Assembly: GCA_038380795.1 (NCBI GenBank)
Contig: CM076259.1
Coordinates: 97,947,739 to 98,011,738, forward strand
Source of the DNA: Pyrocephalus nanus
Lineage: Eukaryota > Chordata > Aves > Passeriformes > Tyrannidae
Reading direction: 5' to 3'
DNA: 64,000 nucleotides
A model generated the notes under the pieces. The model saw only the letters and a list, made by a program, of their open reading frames with translations. It made no database searches and was not told where the DNA came from. Positions 40,184 through 53,093 of this stretch are shown one piece after another. The stretch's first letter is position 1, and each line of letters begins with the position of its first letter. The position numbers and the translations under genes are program-made.

Positions 40184-40495
40184 ATAGAATCATTGTATCA
40201 TGGAATAGTTGAAAAATACCTCTAAGATCATTGAGTCCAACAATTAACCTGGCACTGCCAAGTCTACCACTTAACGATGTTCTTGAGTACTCCATCTACA
40301 TGACTTTTAAATACTTTCAGAGTTGGTGACTCAACCACCCTGGGCAGCCAATTCCATCGTTTGAGAAACGTTTCCATGAAGAAGTTTTTCCTAATATCCA
40401 ATCTACACCTTCTCTGGTGCAACTTGAGGCCATTTTCTCTCCTCCTATTGCTTATTATATGTGAGAGAAAACCAGCCCCCAGCTCACTACAACCT
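40184..40495 (-). mobile_element. CR1 LINE 3' end, antisense (copy B of a composite)
   Basis: On the minus strand it starts aaggttgtagtgagctgggggctggttttctctc, then aggagagaaaatggcctcaagttgcaccaga, attggatattaggaaaaacttcttcatgg, cagggtggttgagtcacc, gtagatggagtactc, ggcagtgccaggttaattgttggactcaatgatctt, and ends with decayed repeats at tacaatgattctat. It is a 3' fragment only. Its 5' edge is fused to copy A at about 40496. Confidence 0.88.
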
Positions 40496-40496
40496 T

Positions 40497-40880
40497 GGGA
40501 CATCTTCCACTAGACCACATTCCTCAAAGCCCCATCCAACCTGGCCTTCATCACTTTCAGGAATGTGGCATCCACAATTTCTCTGGGCAACATCTTCTAG
40601 TGTCTCTCCGCTCTCATAGAAGTAAATTTCTTCCTAATATCTAATCTCAGCTTAAAGTCATTTCCCCTCGTTCTGTCACTACACACCCTGGAAAAAAGTC
40701 TCCAGCTTTCTTGTAGGCCCCCTTTAGGTACTTGAATACTGCTATAAGGTCACCCCAGAGCCTTCTCTTCTCCAGGCTGAACAACCTCAACGCTCTCAGC
40801 CTGTCTTCATAGGAGAGGTGTTCCAGCTCTTTGATCATTTTTGTGATCCTCCTTTTGACCTACTCCAACTGCTCCTGCCT
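40497..40880 (-). mobile_element. CR1 LINE 3' portion, antisense (copy A), including ORF2 tail
   Basis: The minus strand carries the ORF2 tail (MIKELEHLSYEDRLRALRLF, then SLEKRRLWGDLIAVFKYLKG in the frame 40647-40838) and 3' UTR up to tttgaggaatgtggtctagtggaagatgtccc. The expected remainder of the 3' UTR and terminal repeats are missing; copy B begins instead. Upstream it joins directly to the ORF1 remnant at about 40881, so almost all of ORF2 is absent. Confidence 0.85.
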
Positions 40881-41420
40881 GGTACGAACGTGAAACAACA
40901 GCAGAAGGTAATAGTGAACTGTTTGAGGGTTGGTGGTTTCTTGGTGACACCCCTGACACAAGGCCCCAGTAAGCCACACTCCTGCCCAGAGAGCACATCT
41001 GGGCAGCACATGGGGGCCTCCCTCTGTGCCTCTCAGAAGAGAGTCACCCAGTGCCATCACCTGTCACCTGTTCTGAGCTGCACAGGTTGTTATACAGGGG
41101 GCAGATTACTCAGCTCCAGCATCTCTTCTGATGTGACAGGTCTTTCCTCTTCACTCTCCAGAGCAGTATGTCAATTCTATGAGGGCACCTCAAGCTTTAG
41201 GAGAAATCTCTTCCTCCTGCAGGCTCTTGCCACTGCAAACTTCCACTCTTCTCCATTATTGCCCCCATCCCTCTGTGTGTGCTGGTAGGAGAGTTTTTGC
41301 TTGTTTGGCCTGTGAGTCCACTGCAGTCTGTGCTTGAAACCAGATACCTAACTCCTTCTTAGTCTCCCCCATGTTGTGCAGCCTTTGCACCACTTGCTGC
41401 AGCTCAGCCACCAACCTTAA
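40881..41420 (-). pseudogene. CR1 ORF1 remnant (coiled coil plus esterase-like region)
   Basis: The minus strand first gives a coiled-coil-like piece, LQQVVQRLHNMGETKKELG followed by IWFQAQTAVDSQ (about 41420-41310). Further on (40860-41060) it gives MALGDSLLRGTEGG and, later, YYLLLLFHV. 'GDSLLRGTE' is the serine motif block I recall from the predicted SGNH-type esterase of avian CR1 ORF1. The frame is broken between these parts and after them, so it is inactive. The family assignment rests on remembered CR1 ORF1 wording; a search against a CR1 consensus would settle it. Confidence 0.75.
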
Positions 41421-42032
41421 AAGAATAGGGTACAGAAACTGAAATGTACCACTGAAAATGGATTATAAAAACTTGACTGTATTTTGTAAGAGTTTACAAC
41501 TAGAGTAGAAAAATCCAGGGTGGTCTTAGTTCTTATTCTCAAAACATAACCCACAGCATTTACAGAAAGATTTAATGTGGTGATTCTGGATTAAATTTTT
41601 TAGGGTAAGAAAAAAATTTTGAAAGTCTCCCACTGAATGTCAGATCTATATTTCCTGAGTTCTTCTGCGTATTTCAGAGTAGTAAATAAATTTCACACCT
41701 AAAGATACCTTAAAGACTGAAGTATGTATTGAGTTGAGCTAGTCTGCTGCTGTACTCTGAGACCCAAAACAGAACAGAAAGTGAGTTACTTTCAGCAAAT
41801 TAATTTCAGATTTGACCTATAGAGGCAGGTTTCTATGGGGTAATGTTAAGTAATTCACTATAGGCTCACTTAATCCTGAGGTCTCTGGCAAACAAAGCCT
41901 CCAAATTGCAAAGGTGCTTTGTGAAATCACCTATTGTACATCAGACACTGAACTGAGGCTCTAGTGTTCACAGTGTTCATCCTCTGCCAAGTCCCCAGAC
42001 ATGAACAGCTCATGTTTAACCTCACTAAAAAT

Positions 42033-42034
<2 letters not shown>

Positions 42035-42067
<33 letters not shown>
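42035..42067. repeat. Poly(T) run, 33 nt
   Basis: A pure T run follows ctaaaaattc and is followed by gacagtagaatg. No recognisable element adjoins it on either side. Confidence 0.9.
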
Positions 42068-42068
<1 letters not shown>

Positions 42069-44385
42069 ACAGTAGAATGAGAGCTGCAACAGACTGCAGG
42101 TTGCCATTGAAAGTAAGAGGCTTACAAAACTTGTTTTAGACATTAATGTTAGCCTGGGGGTCTTTAGCTCTTGGGTGATGTGAAAAAAATATAGAAAATA
42201 CACAAAACCATTTTACATAATGACAGTCCCATATCCTGTAAGCAGTCATTCTGCTAAAGGGCAAGTTCCTGCTCCCATTTAAATGAACAGCACGATTTCC
42301 ACAAACAAGATTGAGGCTTTTACACAGCTTTGATTTACCTTTTCTTTTCTTACATATTTTCTATGATGATTTTTATTCTTTCCTCTCCCTCTTTTTTTTA
42401 TATTTTTTTACAAGTTAACAGAGTAAAGTATAAACCTTGAAATACATCATCAAAATAAGCTGCCTTTTATTTCAGTCAAATAGCAAGTTATAATGCACAG
42501 AGAGATCAACTACAAAGCCATGAACGCTGATGTTCTCCACATAAGAAGTCAATAAATAACTAATAGGCATACCAAGCATCTGCCTCAGAAACATCTTAAA
42601 ACATATTAGAACCAAGAATTTCTGAAACATGATAATTACCTTCTTTTCACGTGAGGTTTGAAAGCAAAAAAATGCATTAGGATGCTCAAAAGAAATCCAG
42701 TTATATAATTTAAAAATCAAAGTAGTTGAATAGGTTTATTTTAAGTCAGAAGGAAAGAATATTGTCTCAAAAGGAAAAGAAAAATTCTTCAAGAGACATT
42801 GATTTTTGTTCTTTAAAGTAGACACTAGCTTATTTTGTGTCTTATAATTCAGTGACCAGATATAATAAGTCATTCCAGAAATTCAAATTCCTATTGAAAC
42901 AGTGTTGCATGAATTGAAAACACCAGCAGAGAGACAGATTTTATTTTCCAACTATTTTCACCATAACTTTGTAGGCTACTAGTTTTTTAGTGGAATAAAA
43001 AGAAGAATTAAATTGAGAAACTAAGAATTAATTAAAGACCAAATGCACAATATCCTAATGCCATAATTCCTTGTACCACACACCAATATCCATGCAGGGC
43101 ATTTATATAAATTTTAAATATTCACTAGAGCTATTTCCTCAACAGGGCCAGTTTTTTTAAGGAAGCAACAACACATAGTGTTAAGTGTGTCAGGAAAAGT
43201 AAAATGGACCATTTTCACTATGCAAAAAACCTCTTTGTAGTAACAAGGCTGGTGATGGTTTTGTTTCCATCTATGTCTACTATAATGTGAGTGACCCAGG
43301 AAGACAGGAGCTTGGATTACATAGAAGAGAGCTCTGTTATTGCTAGGCAAGATTTCCTGATGGAAAAGATGCGATTACTGGCTTTACATTCTATAAATCT
43401 GAGATAATGAGGACATACAGAATTGCTGGGGCTGCAACAGCCATCTGGGCACTTGTGTGACCCTTGCCAGGGACCTCCTGAAGGCTTATGGTGCAGCTGA
43501 AAATGAAATGTGAGTGTTCAGGAAGGCTGGGACATCTTGACAGCATCAGAATTCCTGTGCACAGGTAAAGAGCAGTGTGCATATACCTGGGTAGTGACGA
43601 CTGGAAATCCCAAAGATGTAGGATTCTGGATAAAGAGCAGCCAAATTAGAATCACATGAGCCATTAGAGTTACAGTCTGGAAATTCTGGGCACTCTTTTA
43701 CTGCCTTTAAAATTTGCACAATCCAGAAGACTCGCTTCAGAAAACCAGGGTGTATGGAAAATCTTTATTTCAAACTTATCAGGGCTAACTATGAATGTGA
43801 AAAAGGTATCATAATCATGAATGCTGATGAACTTCAGTAAGCCAGAATCAGGGTCTGACAGCAGGTTTCCTGAGCCCATCTCTCCCATGAAAGTCACTGA
43901 AGCAGAATGGACATGACTAATAGAAAATATCCTTATGAGCTAACTATGTTATTAGTATACAAGCTAAATTCAGATGAAAAGCTGGGTAAGAATAAGTACT
44001 ATAGCTTGCTGATGAGAAAGAAATTCCACTTAAACTACTAAGGCTTCCAGAAATGGATAAATGTTACCCGCTGCTTACTAGAGTATCAGTATCTTTTGAA
44101 AAGCATTAATTGAAGATCCCTCACAGGGAATAGACTATTTTATTAACAAAAATAAAAAATTGCCCATTCTAACTTTAGTTTGTGATTAAAACTTTGCCAC
44201 TGCAAATTTCTACCTAAATAAGAACTAAGCAATAGCAACTAACATTTTTGATGAGAGTCCTTGTAGAAATTAAACTCCATTGCTTCTCAGAAGTAGAGGT
44301 TCATTATGAAAGCAGTCAGTTTAAATGAAGATAAATCAACCAAAAATTTGAACAAATAAGAAACACAACTTTTTTCATATTGACT

Positions 44386-44756
44386 GTCCAGAGAAGAGCA
44401 ACAAGCTGGTAAAGGAACTTGAGCACAAGTCCTATGAGGAGAGGCTGAGGGAACTAGGGTTGTTTAGTCTGGAGAAGAGGAGGCTCAGGAGTGACCTCAT
44501 CACTCTCTACAACTACCTGTCAGGGGAGGTTTAGGTTGGATATTAGAAAGAAGTTCTTTACAGAGAGAGTGATCAAGCATTGGAATGGCCTGCCTAGAGA
44601 GGTAGTGGATTCACCATCCCTGGAGGTTTTTAAGACGAGGCTGGATGTGGCACTGAGTGCCATGATCTAGTAATCACAGTGGGGTTGGATCAAGGATTGG
44701 ACTTGATGATCTCGGAGGTCTCTTCCAACCCAGTTAATTCTATGATTCTATGATTA
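44386..44756 (+). mobile_element. CR1 LINE, 3' end with internal deletion
   Basis: The sequence reads agagaagagcaacaagctggtaaag, cttgagcacaagtcctatgaggagaggctgagggaactagggttg, tctggagaagaggaggctcagg, tgacctcatcactctctacaactacctg, then jumps directly to tcaggggaggtttaggttggatattagaaagaagttc. The usual stretch between these blocks is missing. The end is complete: gaggtctcttccaacccagttaattctatgattctatgatt. Among the copies here this is the least decayed at the 3' tail, suggesting a younger insertion. Confidence 0.92.
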
Positions 44757-47700
44757 TTATTTGGATAATTTTAATCCTCAGGACTTCTCTCCACAGGCTG
44801 CTATTCAATCCTCTAGGCTTCTGAATTTTAGCTACAACCAATGTGGAAGTAAAGAAGAAAGGAGCACTCTTCTGGCATATGGCATTTTGGCATTTGGCTT
44901 GTTCTAAAGCCATCAAAAATCTGTAGTTGGAAACCAGCTCTTTCCCAAGGCATCACAGTAACTTACTGCACATCTTGATTGTTCTGAAAACCTCAGTTTC
45001 CAAAAATCTTCCTGTCCTTCTCTACCATGTTGGAGAACCTGGTATTGTGTTCCACAGGACTTGGCAGCATCTCTCCTGGTCTCTTCTGCTGTTTAATTGC
45101 ATGCTGCCCTGTGGTTTCTGAGTCAAGACACACATCAGGCTTCACGGTGTGCCTCCAGTGGAGAGGCCTATGAGCAATTCAAATCTTCTAAAGCGTGTGG
45201 TTCACAATCCACAGAAGCTCTTCAGAGCTCTGAGGTTGAAATAATGCTTGCAGGGATGAGTTGTTAATAGAGTTTCCTAATGCCTGTAGGACAAACCAGG
45301 CAACAGCAGCCATGTGCTTCAGTAAAGAAAACCTCCCTTATGTGAACTAATCGTTGCCAATGAACAACAAAATATTTCCCACTTCCTTCTCCAGTTATTA
45401 TTAATCTGTAGTGCAACAGTGCAGAATTCAGTAATCAGAGTGGTAACTCATGCAAACACTGAAAAAGCTTATAGCACAGCACAAAGTTATTTTCTGCAAA
45501 CTGTGGGAAGCTTCTCAATCTGCAATTTAACCTTGGGATTTGCAAAATTACACAAAAATTATTCCTGTTTGAAGAAGATGGTCCACTAGTGCTGCAACTA
45601 AATTACAGCTGGTCTGTTGATTACAGGCAAAGATTATCCAGAAATGACTGGATTTGAGGACCACAAAAATAAAGCCACCACAGCTGAGCCAGAATAGGAC
45701 AAACTTTGACCACTACTCTTTAGTAATAAGTATCCTGGTTAATGATCTGTGAATGTCAACGGCTGGGACCAGGTGGGACACAAGAAAAGGCAAGCTATGG
45801 ACATGAGGAAACAAAGATGGAATGTTGGAAAGATATTCCATTGATCAAAACTGGACAGACTGCAAAACCCAAACCAGGCTGCAAGAACAAAAGAGCATTT
45901 TAAAGGGTGGAAATTATCGGTAATATATTATTCTCCTCACATAATAAAGAGGAAATCTCTTTTTTCCCTTTGCTGTTGTCTTATATATTGGATCGAAACA
46001 CTTCCTTCTGGTCATCCCTGCCAAATCTCAGTATCAGAGGAAATATCAGCTCACTATTGTTAGTATATAAATCAGCTGAACTTCATCTAAGACCAATATG
46101 CAGAACCACTGTGCCAAAAAAATCCCCAGTATTCTCTGAACGCACTACATCTCTATTTTAAATAAACCTGCGCAGAAAATGGGATTCTTTTGGAGAACAT
46201 AAAGGACTATAAAGAGCTAAGTAAGGCAGTACATGGAAAGCAGCTTCTGCAGACATCTTAGCTCCACATAGGCCAGACATGCCCATTGTCATCCTGAATA
46301 TTAACTTACTCTACACTACACAGGGCTGTGACTGTAATTAATTTTCTGGGTCAGAAGCCAAACTGAAACATTGGAAGCAAAAACTGGCTGTTTCTTTTGT
46401 CCCTGCCCTGGACTGGGAGACGTACAAACTTGACTTGGGGTTCCCACTTTTCTGGGAGAGAACGAAACCCCAGGCTCTAGGACAACCAAGCAGGAGAGCA
46501 AACAGGACCAATGATGCCCCTCCTGTTTCAGCAGCAGTATCAAGGCCATGTGCTGCAGAGGACTCTGTTGAACAAAGCAGTCATGCCAGCAGGCTGCAAA
46601 CCCCAGGGATGGTAGAGGCCATCCCCTCTAGCTGGCTGGGCCCAAAAGATGCTATGAGTGGCACAAGGTATAACTATGCTACTGAGTGGTTTACTGAGGA
46701 AAGGGTGAGAGGAAGGATGGTTTTCTACCCTCACAAAGTGCAGAGAAGGGTGAAAAAGAAGACCCCACACCAAATTTCCTCTAACTTCTTCCTCAGAGAC
46801 CCTGTCCTTTTGAAGCAGGAGATGTGATTTCCACAACTCTCATGATGAGATAAAATCAAATTCCATAATCCCTGAGTGAGTGATAAGACTTTATCTCCAG
46901 GCTTTTTCCTCACCTCAAACAAATACTGCTGTTCTACTAAAAGGTGGAAACAGTTTTAGGATAAAAACTCCTTTTTTGATAAATTTGCAGTAACTAAAAA
47001 TCTTACCCAACTCTATTAATTAACTTGCAAGATAAGGCCAGTCCAATCCTTCCATTAAGATCAAGATTATGCCAGCATTTTCTTAGTGACTTTACAGAGC
47101 TTTACAGCAGCCAATTAACCTAACTAGACAGGTCAAAGCCAAAGTCATGAACGAGTAATGCCAAAAGAATCACAGTGAAGATACTGAACAACAGCTACAG
47201 TATTTCTTTGGGTATGGCACAGAATAGAGGCACTTGACTGCCTTCAGCAACAATGAAGGTATTGCATATGAAATCCAGGATAGCTGTTAAGCTTATTGTG
47301 AGCTGCAACAACATGGCAAGAAATCATTCCAGCCTCTCACTTAGATTGCCAGCATTTTGTCATTTGACAAACCTCTGAGAAAACATGAATATTTGTTTTT
47401 CTAGATCTCAGGCAGCTTTAGGTTTGCAAAGCTACATAAACAAATGGAACATATGAAATCCATGACGAACCTACAAATCCCATCCTGCCTGTTTCTTTTT
47501 TAACTTCCCTTTCTGGCAGTTCAAATTCAGGAGACGTCAGTCATTTGCTAGAGTAGCTTCATGTTGCTATAACACTTACCTGAGGCCAAATTCTAGCTCT
47601 AATAACTACTTTTTACTGCTGTGCAAAAGAATGTTTACTGATCAGTGCTGATCAACAGAAGGATACAGCAGGCTTATTTTGTCTTCAAACCTCAAAATAC

Positions 47701-48017
47701 AGTTTTTCTCCAAGTGTATACATATAATAGGGATTCCCACCTAACTTTGAATTCTTTCCTCTTAGTATTCTTTAATGTTCTTTCCACATCAAAGTTAGTA
47801 AGTTGTTCTATGAACTTTGCTGTTAAACATTTTAGTCTTTGATCTGAACGTTTTATCTCTACTTATGCTTCTTTAGCAAATGATTTATTTTGTTTTTCAT
47901 CAAAACCCTGAAATTTCCATTTGTCTCTCCTTCCCTCCCCCCTGTCTTTTTCAGTTACTACTGCAGGCAGCTGCTGCTTCTGCAAATTTCCCAGTAACTG
48001 CTATTCACTATGGAATG

Positions 48018-48052
48018 AAAAAAACCAAACCAAACCAACCAAACAAAAAAAA
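48018..48052. repeat. CCAAA/CCAA-rich simple tract
   Basis: The tract reads aaaaaaccaaaccaaaccaaccaaac followed by eight A. It lies just upstream of the small split duplication at 48062-48104. Confidence 0.85.
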
Positions 48053-48061
48053 CCTCAGAAG

Positions 48062-48104
48062 ATAATGTGAAGGACTTTGTTTGAAAATAATGTGAAGGAC
48101 TTTG
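48062..48104 (+). repeat. Split direct repeat of 18 bp
   Basis: The segment ataatgtgaaggactttg occurs at 48062-48079 and 48087-48104, separated by tttgaaa. This is a short local duplication. Confidence 0.9.
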
Positions 48105-51100
48105 CTGGCTTCATCTGATCAGTTGTCCCTGAGCTGGAGTGTTAGGTAACTCCTTTGGGAACATGTAATATTAAATATTCACGGATATCCAATTCTGAAG
48201 ACATAATACTGAATATTCATATCGCAACCATGATCCCAGGAGCTCTGCTTAGCATATAAAGGAACATCAACATAGTTGTTAAACTAATGTATGCTCTAAG
48301 CTGCAATATTTCATATATGCTTAACTAGAATGAGCATACTTGGGCATATTAAACATAAGCTTTTAAAGGCTCAGATTTGGCCCAAATGCAAATTCCTCTT
48401 TCCTGAAATTAAAATTCAATTTGAGGTCACTTTTAACACAAATTAGAAATACAACCTGCTTTCTGATGAGACAGGATGACCTTGGTTTTAGTTTTACAGT
48501 TTTGCAACTAAGAAAATTACTGTATTAGTCACTTCATCATAACTCTCGCCACTTTAAATAGTTTGTTTGATCTTGAACAGCACAAGCAAAGACAATGTTG
48601 GTGTGTTCAGCACACGTTCATCACAGAAGTTTTTACAGATGTTTGAGCTGTAAGTTGAATCTCTATGTGCCAGCCCGGGTCCTGACAGCTCTGGGGAATT
48701 CACCATGCAAGAGGCCAAGCTGCTCAACGTCAACGCTTTCCCCCAGATGAAGGTCACTGCAGTTACAGCCAAGCATCCACACACTGTCCGACAGAAGAAT
48801 GGGAAGAGTGTTTTTGTAAGGGAGTCGGCAGGGAGGACGAGTCAGCTCTGGGAACGAGGCCCCAGAGCTACCCTTGCCTGACCCTGATGGTGGCAAAGCT
48901 GTGATTTTTGCAGGCTCCCTCTTTCCTTGTTGACCTTGACAGTGTGGAGCTTGGTGCCAAATTCTTCTTATGTAACTCACTCAAAGTTTCTTATCCTGTC
49001 TTCCCCTTGCTGTCCCAAAAGGCTTTCCAGCATGGCTTGGATTAGCCTAAAAGTTCTTGTGGTTTCTTGTTTCACATTTTGGTCTGACCATTTGTCATCC
49101 TGGTTCTGTTTCTTCTCTCTCTGTTCTTAGAACAACAGAACACAGATCACCTCTCTGGATAAGATTATAAATGCTTCTCCGTTGAATTGCCAGTAATGAG
49201 TCTCTGCCAAATTTAGACTCTAAAATTCCCCAAGCAGCAATTTAATCACATTATTTTGGATACAGCACCATAGCAGCTGCATTCATTCGATGAGGATTCA
49301 TTATGGTTTATGCCGAAAACAATGGCAAATTAGCTCTGATGTGTTCTGGAATTTGCTCTTTATTTAGTTTAGAATAGCCCTGTTTTAGTGAGCATGACTC
49401 CCAAGCCTATTTGGTCCTGCAGTCTGTGAGAAAGTGGGAAGGTTCTGACAAGAGTTTTTAAAAATCAGATATATCTACACCTGTTGCAGCTCAGCTATTG
49501 AACTCCTGCCGGTTTGTGGTTAAAAGGGAATTGCCAGACAGATCCATTCTACTACATTTCAAGGAATACTGCAGGACTATTTCCAGTCATGCATATAAAT
49601 CAAAATAAATACACAAATAAATCCTCAGTTTTGCCCATATTTTTCATGGATGAACTTTTCCCAAAGCAGAAAAGATTACAGCCCTACCAGAAATCTAGTA
49701 TGGGTTCTCAAGGAAATCTAAAACAAATTACTTCTGCAACTATCTCCAAGCTTAAACTTTAAGCCAGATTCATGAAATACACGTTCAATTTGTTTTCTTG
49801 AACTCTCTGGACGATTTACAGCAAGTTAGGACGTGACATGGAGCCTAATCATAGGGCAAAATTCACAGCTGGGGTGTAAAAACCTCCAAAGATCAAATTT
49901 ATTCTCCTACTGCTATTCCCAACAAAAGCCACAACTTCCCATTAGAAGCTACATTAGAAGATTTGCCAAAATGCTAACACCCTATGAAAAGCATAACTCC
50001 AAAAGGAAGTTTTTGTATTGTAAAAAGTCTTTGTATAGGCACAGTTTTGGCACCACTTTTGTATCTCTGTAGTTTATTTTGCTTTGTTTATTAATATGGG
50101 TAATTATATTGGTAAAAATATTTTTTGGGTACTTATCAAAATAAGAAAAAAGAAAGCTTTCTGTTTTCAGCTTTCCTCAAATTCTCAAAGGTGGACTCAA
50201 TGTCATGAGTCACATTTGTACGTCTTAACTAGTCTGTGATGATAAATAAAACAACCTTTAGCAGAGCTGGACATGAAGTTGCTGTATCCCCTTTTAATAC
50301 ACAGCTAAGGGCTACAGTTCGAAGTGGAATTGCTTTTCCTTCCTTAGGATAACATTTAAAGTCCATTCAGTGACTTTCCTTTCTGTCCTAATCTGCCAGA
50401 TTCATCTTCACTTTGTGCCAGAACCAGACTAAGTTTGACCCATCACCGCATAATTTCAACTTGCTAGACATCCAGAAAATTACTCACTTACCATGCAGAA
50501 TTGTTTTTCTACTACACAATGTTGGAGGTTTTATTGCTCTTGAGAGATGGCATAGCTCAGGGTGGGATTGAACAGGCATGGTACAAATGCTGAGGAGAAG
50601 TAGGGATGGACTGCTACAGGAAGGGGAAAAAGGTAAATGCACAGAAACCAACCATTAAATTGTTTTAGCTGCTCAGTATTGTATTTTAGGCACCTGATTT
50701 GTGCTTGTATTATCAGCATCTAGGGCAGCAGTCTTACTAGAGTACACTTTTGTAATCAGTGGAGACAGCTGGGTACCTAAAGAAGGAGGCAATGGAGTAA
50801 ACTCAGTGGTCCCACCTCAGGAGTACCTGCACCACTGCATTGCTGGGGCTGCTCGCAGCCAGCAGAAAATGCAGGGAGTCAGTTCACTTCACCAAACGGT
50901 TGCTCATCTACCAAAGCTGCTTCAGTGGAATGACAGTAACATGCAGAAAGGGAGAGTAACACGAAGAAGCATTTTTGATGGCAGCAGGCTTGTTAAATAG
51001 TTTGGTTATCCCATAATGTATTCTCTCAGTGCTAAGAGTATAAGTAAGAAAAATCCCAAATAGTCAATGATAAGTAACAAAGAAACAAACAAATAAATAA

Positions 51101-52565
51101 GACTAATAAAAAAATACAGTAACATTTGCTGAAGCAATGTGGGATTTTGCTGGTCTGCCTGAGGCCAGAGTATATACTGTACACATAATATAAAGCAAAA
51201 GTAGTACTAGAGTAAAAATTTTAAGACTGGACAGGAAACCTTTCGCTCACACTACCAAACTGATACTTCCTCACAGCACTAGAAAACAATAATATGAATT
51301 CTGAATCTTAAACAAGAATACTGAAATTACTTATATATTGTACTAGAGAACAAGCCCCAAAGCTTCCAAACACTTCTCTTCTACCTGGCATGCCCAGTTT
51401 AAAACAGCTTCTCATTATTGAGGCACTTAGCTTCTTCATGGTTTCTGACAGACTTTCCCTATGAATTTTTCTGTAGAAATAATGACTCAGAGAGAGCAGC
51501 CTTCAGACAAGCAGCTTCCAAGATCGGATATTTGCCTGACCTTGCAGACCTCCTCAGGAAGGAAACAAGTTCCTCCAAGGAAAACATGTGACAGCAGATT
51601 CAGAGCCTGCTCTGCAAACAGGAGTCATTCAATGAGGCACTTTGGTCTTGAACTTCCAGGTGAACTGAGGTTCTTACCGTGCTCACAATATGTCAGGAAA
51701 GCCCCAAACCAAACTGTGCAAAGAAACCAGGCATTGTCCCCTGTACATTCTGTTGTTTTCTTTCTTGGACAGACAGTTTCATTAAAAACTATAATCAGAG
51801 TCATTGCAAAATAGGCTCTCCCACATCTGAATTTGTAACTTGTGACAATCATTTACTTGTGATACAACAATTTACTTGTACCCTTGTACTGCAAACACTC
51901 AACTCTGCACACAATAGATGTAGGAATTAGACTAAAATAGCTCCCTAATTTATTCAAAATTATTTTTGATATTGTACACATTCAAATCTAAAGCCTTCAC
52001 TGCTGAAATTAAGCATTATGAGATTTAAGAGCAGAACTCCAATAAATTTGCTTTTATTTGCTGTTTTGGTTGATTTTCCCCAAAGAGTCGTAGTGACTTT
52101 TGACAGAAATTTGACAGAAAAATTGCACTGCTTTCAAGTAAGAGTATGCAAAATGATTTAGGCAGAGCAAAAAACCATTTAAAACTGATCAAAATTCAGA
52201 CTTCATTTAAATTTTTCTCAGGTTTTCAGAAAAATGTTTTATTAGCTTATCACTCTCTTTATCCAGCCTCTTCTAACAAAAGACATTACAAGAAAATTAT
52301 TAACCTACAGTTATTCACTGTGTATGTTCAGTAGAGCAATTCGCTGCATGTTCAGACAAGGGTTTTCAACTTGTATAAATATGAACAAAGCTGGAAGTAA
52401 TCAAGTAAATTAAAGGGGTAAAAAAAAAGTTCCTCAGATAATATACTTAGCCCAAAGAACGGCAGTAATTATTAGCATCCTGCCTGCATAAGAATTTCAG
52501 TGCCTTGAAATTTCAGTCTACTAAGTCTGAAAAGAAACCATATTCAGCAGAAGCAAGGAAAATGT

Positions 52566-52610
52566 AAAAAAAAAAAAAAAAAAAACCAAACCAAACCAAA
52601 CCAAACCAAA
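52566..52610. repeat. Poly(A) plus five CCAAA units
   Basis: Twenty A (52566-52585) are followed by ccaaa repeated five times, then acaacacaaa. The same AC-rich flavour appears at 48018-48052 and, as the reverse complement (ggtttggttt), around 11725-11740. Confidence 0.9.
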
Positions 52611-52949
52611 ACAACACAAAAAAGGCTTCATGGTGCAGCTCTATTTGGTGAATTTGACTGGAAAGGCCACCTTTTCCTCAAGAATGACCGTAAGAAATGC
52701 TCAAATGAAAACATCATTCTATGGCTAACATAATGTCTTTTCTCCCACAAGCTTCAGCACATTTTTGAAACTGAAGGTTGTAATCAAATGCATGGGAGAG
52801 AACAATGCTTGCCCGTACATAAGGAACATGCAAGAAAATACTGCATCATCATATAAATTCACCCAAAGTTTGCATAACATCAACAGGCATCTCATGGGTC
52901 CTTTAGGCAAGTGGGCACCTTATCACCCCTTGTGCTCCCTCACACGGCA

Positions 52950-53093
52950 GATCGGACAGAGTACAAGAAGCATTTGGACAATACTCTCAGGCACACGGTG
53001 TGACTCTTGGGGCTGTCCTGTGCAGGGTTAAGAGTTGGACTCAGTGATCCTTGTGGGTCCCCTCCAACTTGGCATAGTCTGTGATTTTGTGAT
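52950..53093 (+). mobile_element. CR1 LINE, 3' end fragment
   Basis: The segment reads gacagagtacaagaagcatttggacaatactctcaggcacacggtgtgactcttggggctgtcctgtgcagggtta, ggactcagtgatccttgtgggtcccctccaacttggc, then agtctgtgattttgtgat. It is the same subfamily as the 3' part of the copy at 22958-23690 (shared 'tttggacaat-ctctcaggcac'). About 145 bp, non-coding. Confidence 0.9.

Noticed and set aside
40818..41288. 156-codon plus-strand open frame.
   Set aside because: It is the antisense of CR1 ORF1 and ORF2-tail sequence and has no protein resemblance of its own.
46435..46827. 130-codon plus-strand open frame.
   Set aside because: No recognisable family, no flanking splice pattern I could trust, and overlapping frames on the opposite strand; most likely chance in a GC-richer patch.
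50701..51000. 99-codon plus-strand frame in a somewhat GC-richer patch.
   Set aside because: No recognised domain, and no splice context or repeat identity to support it.
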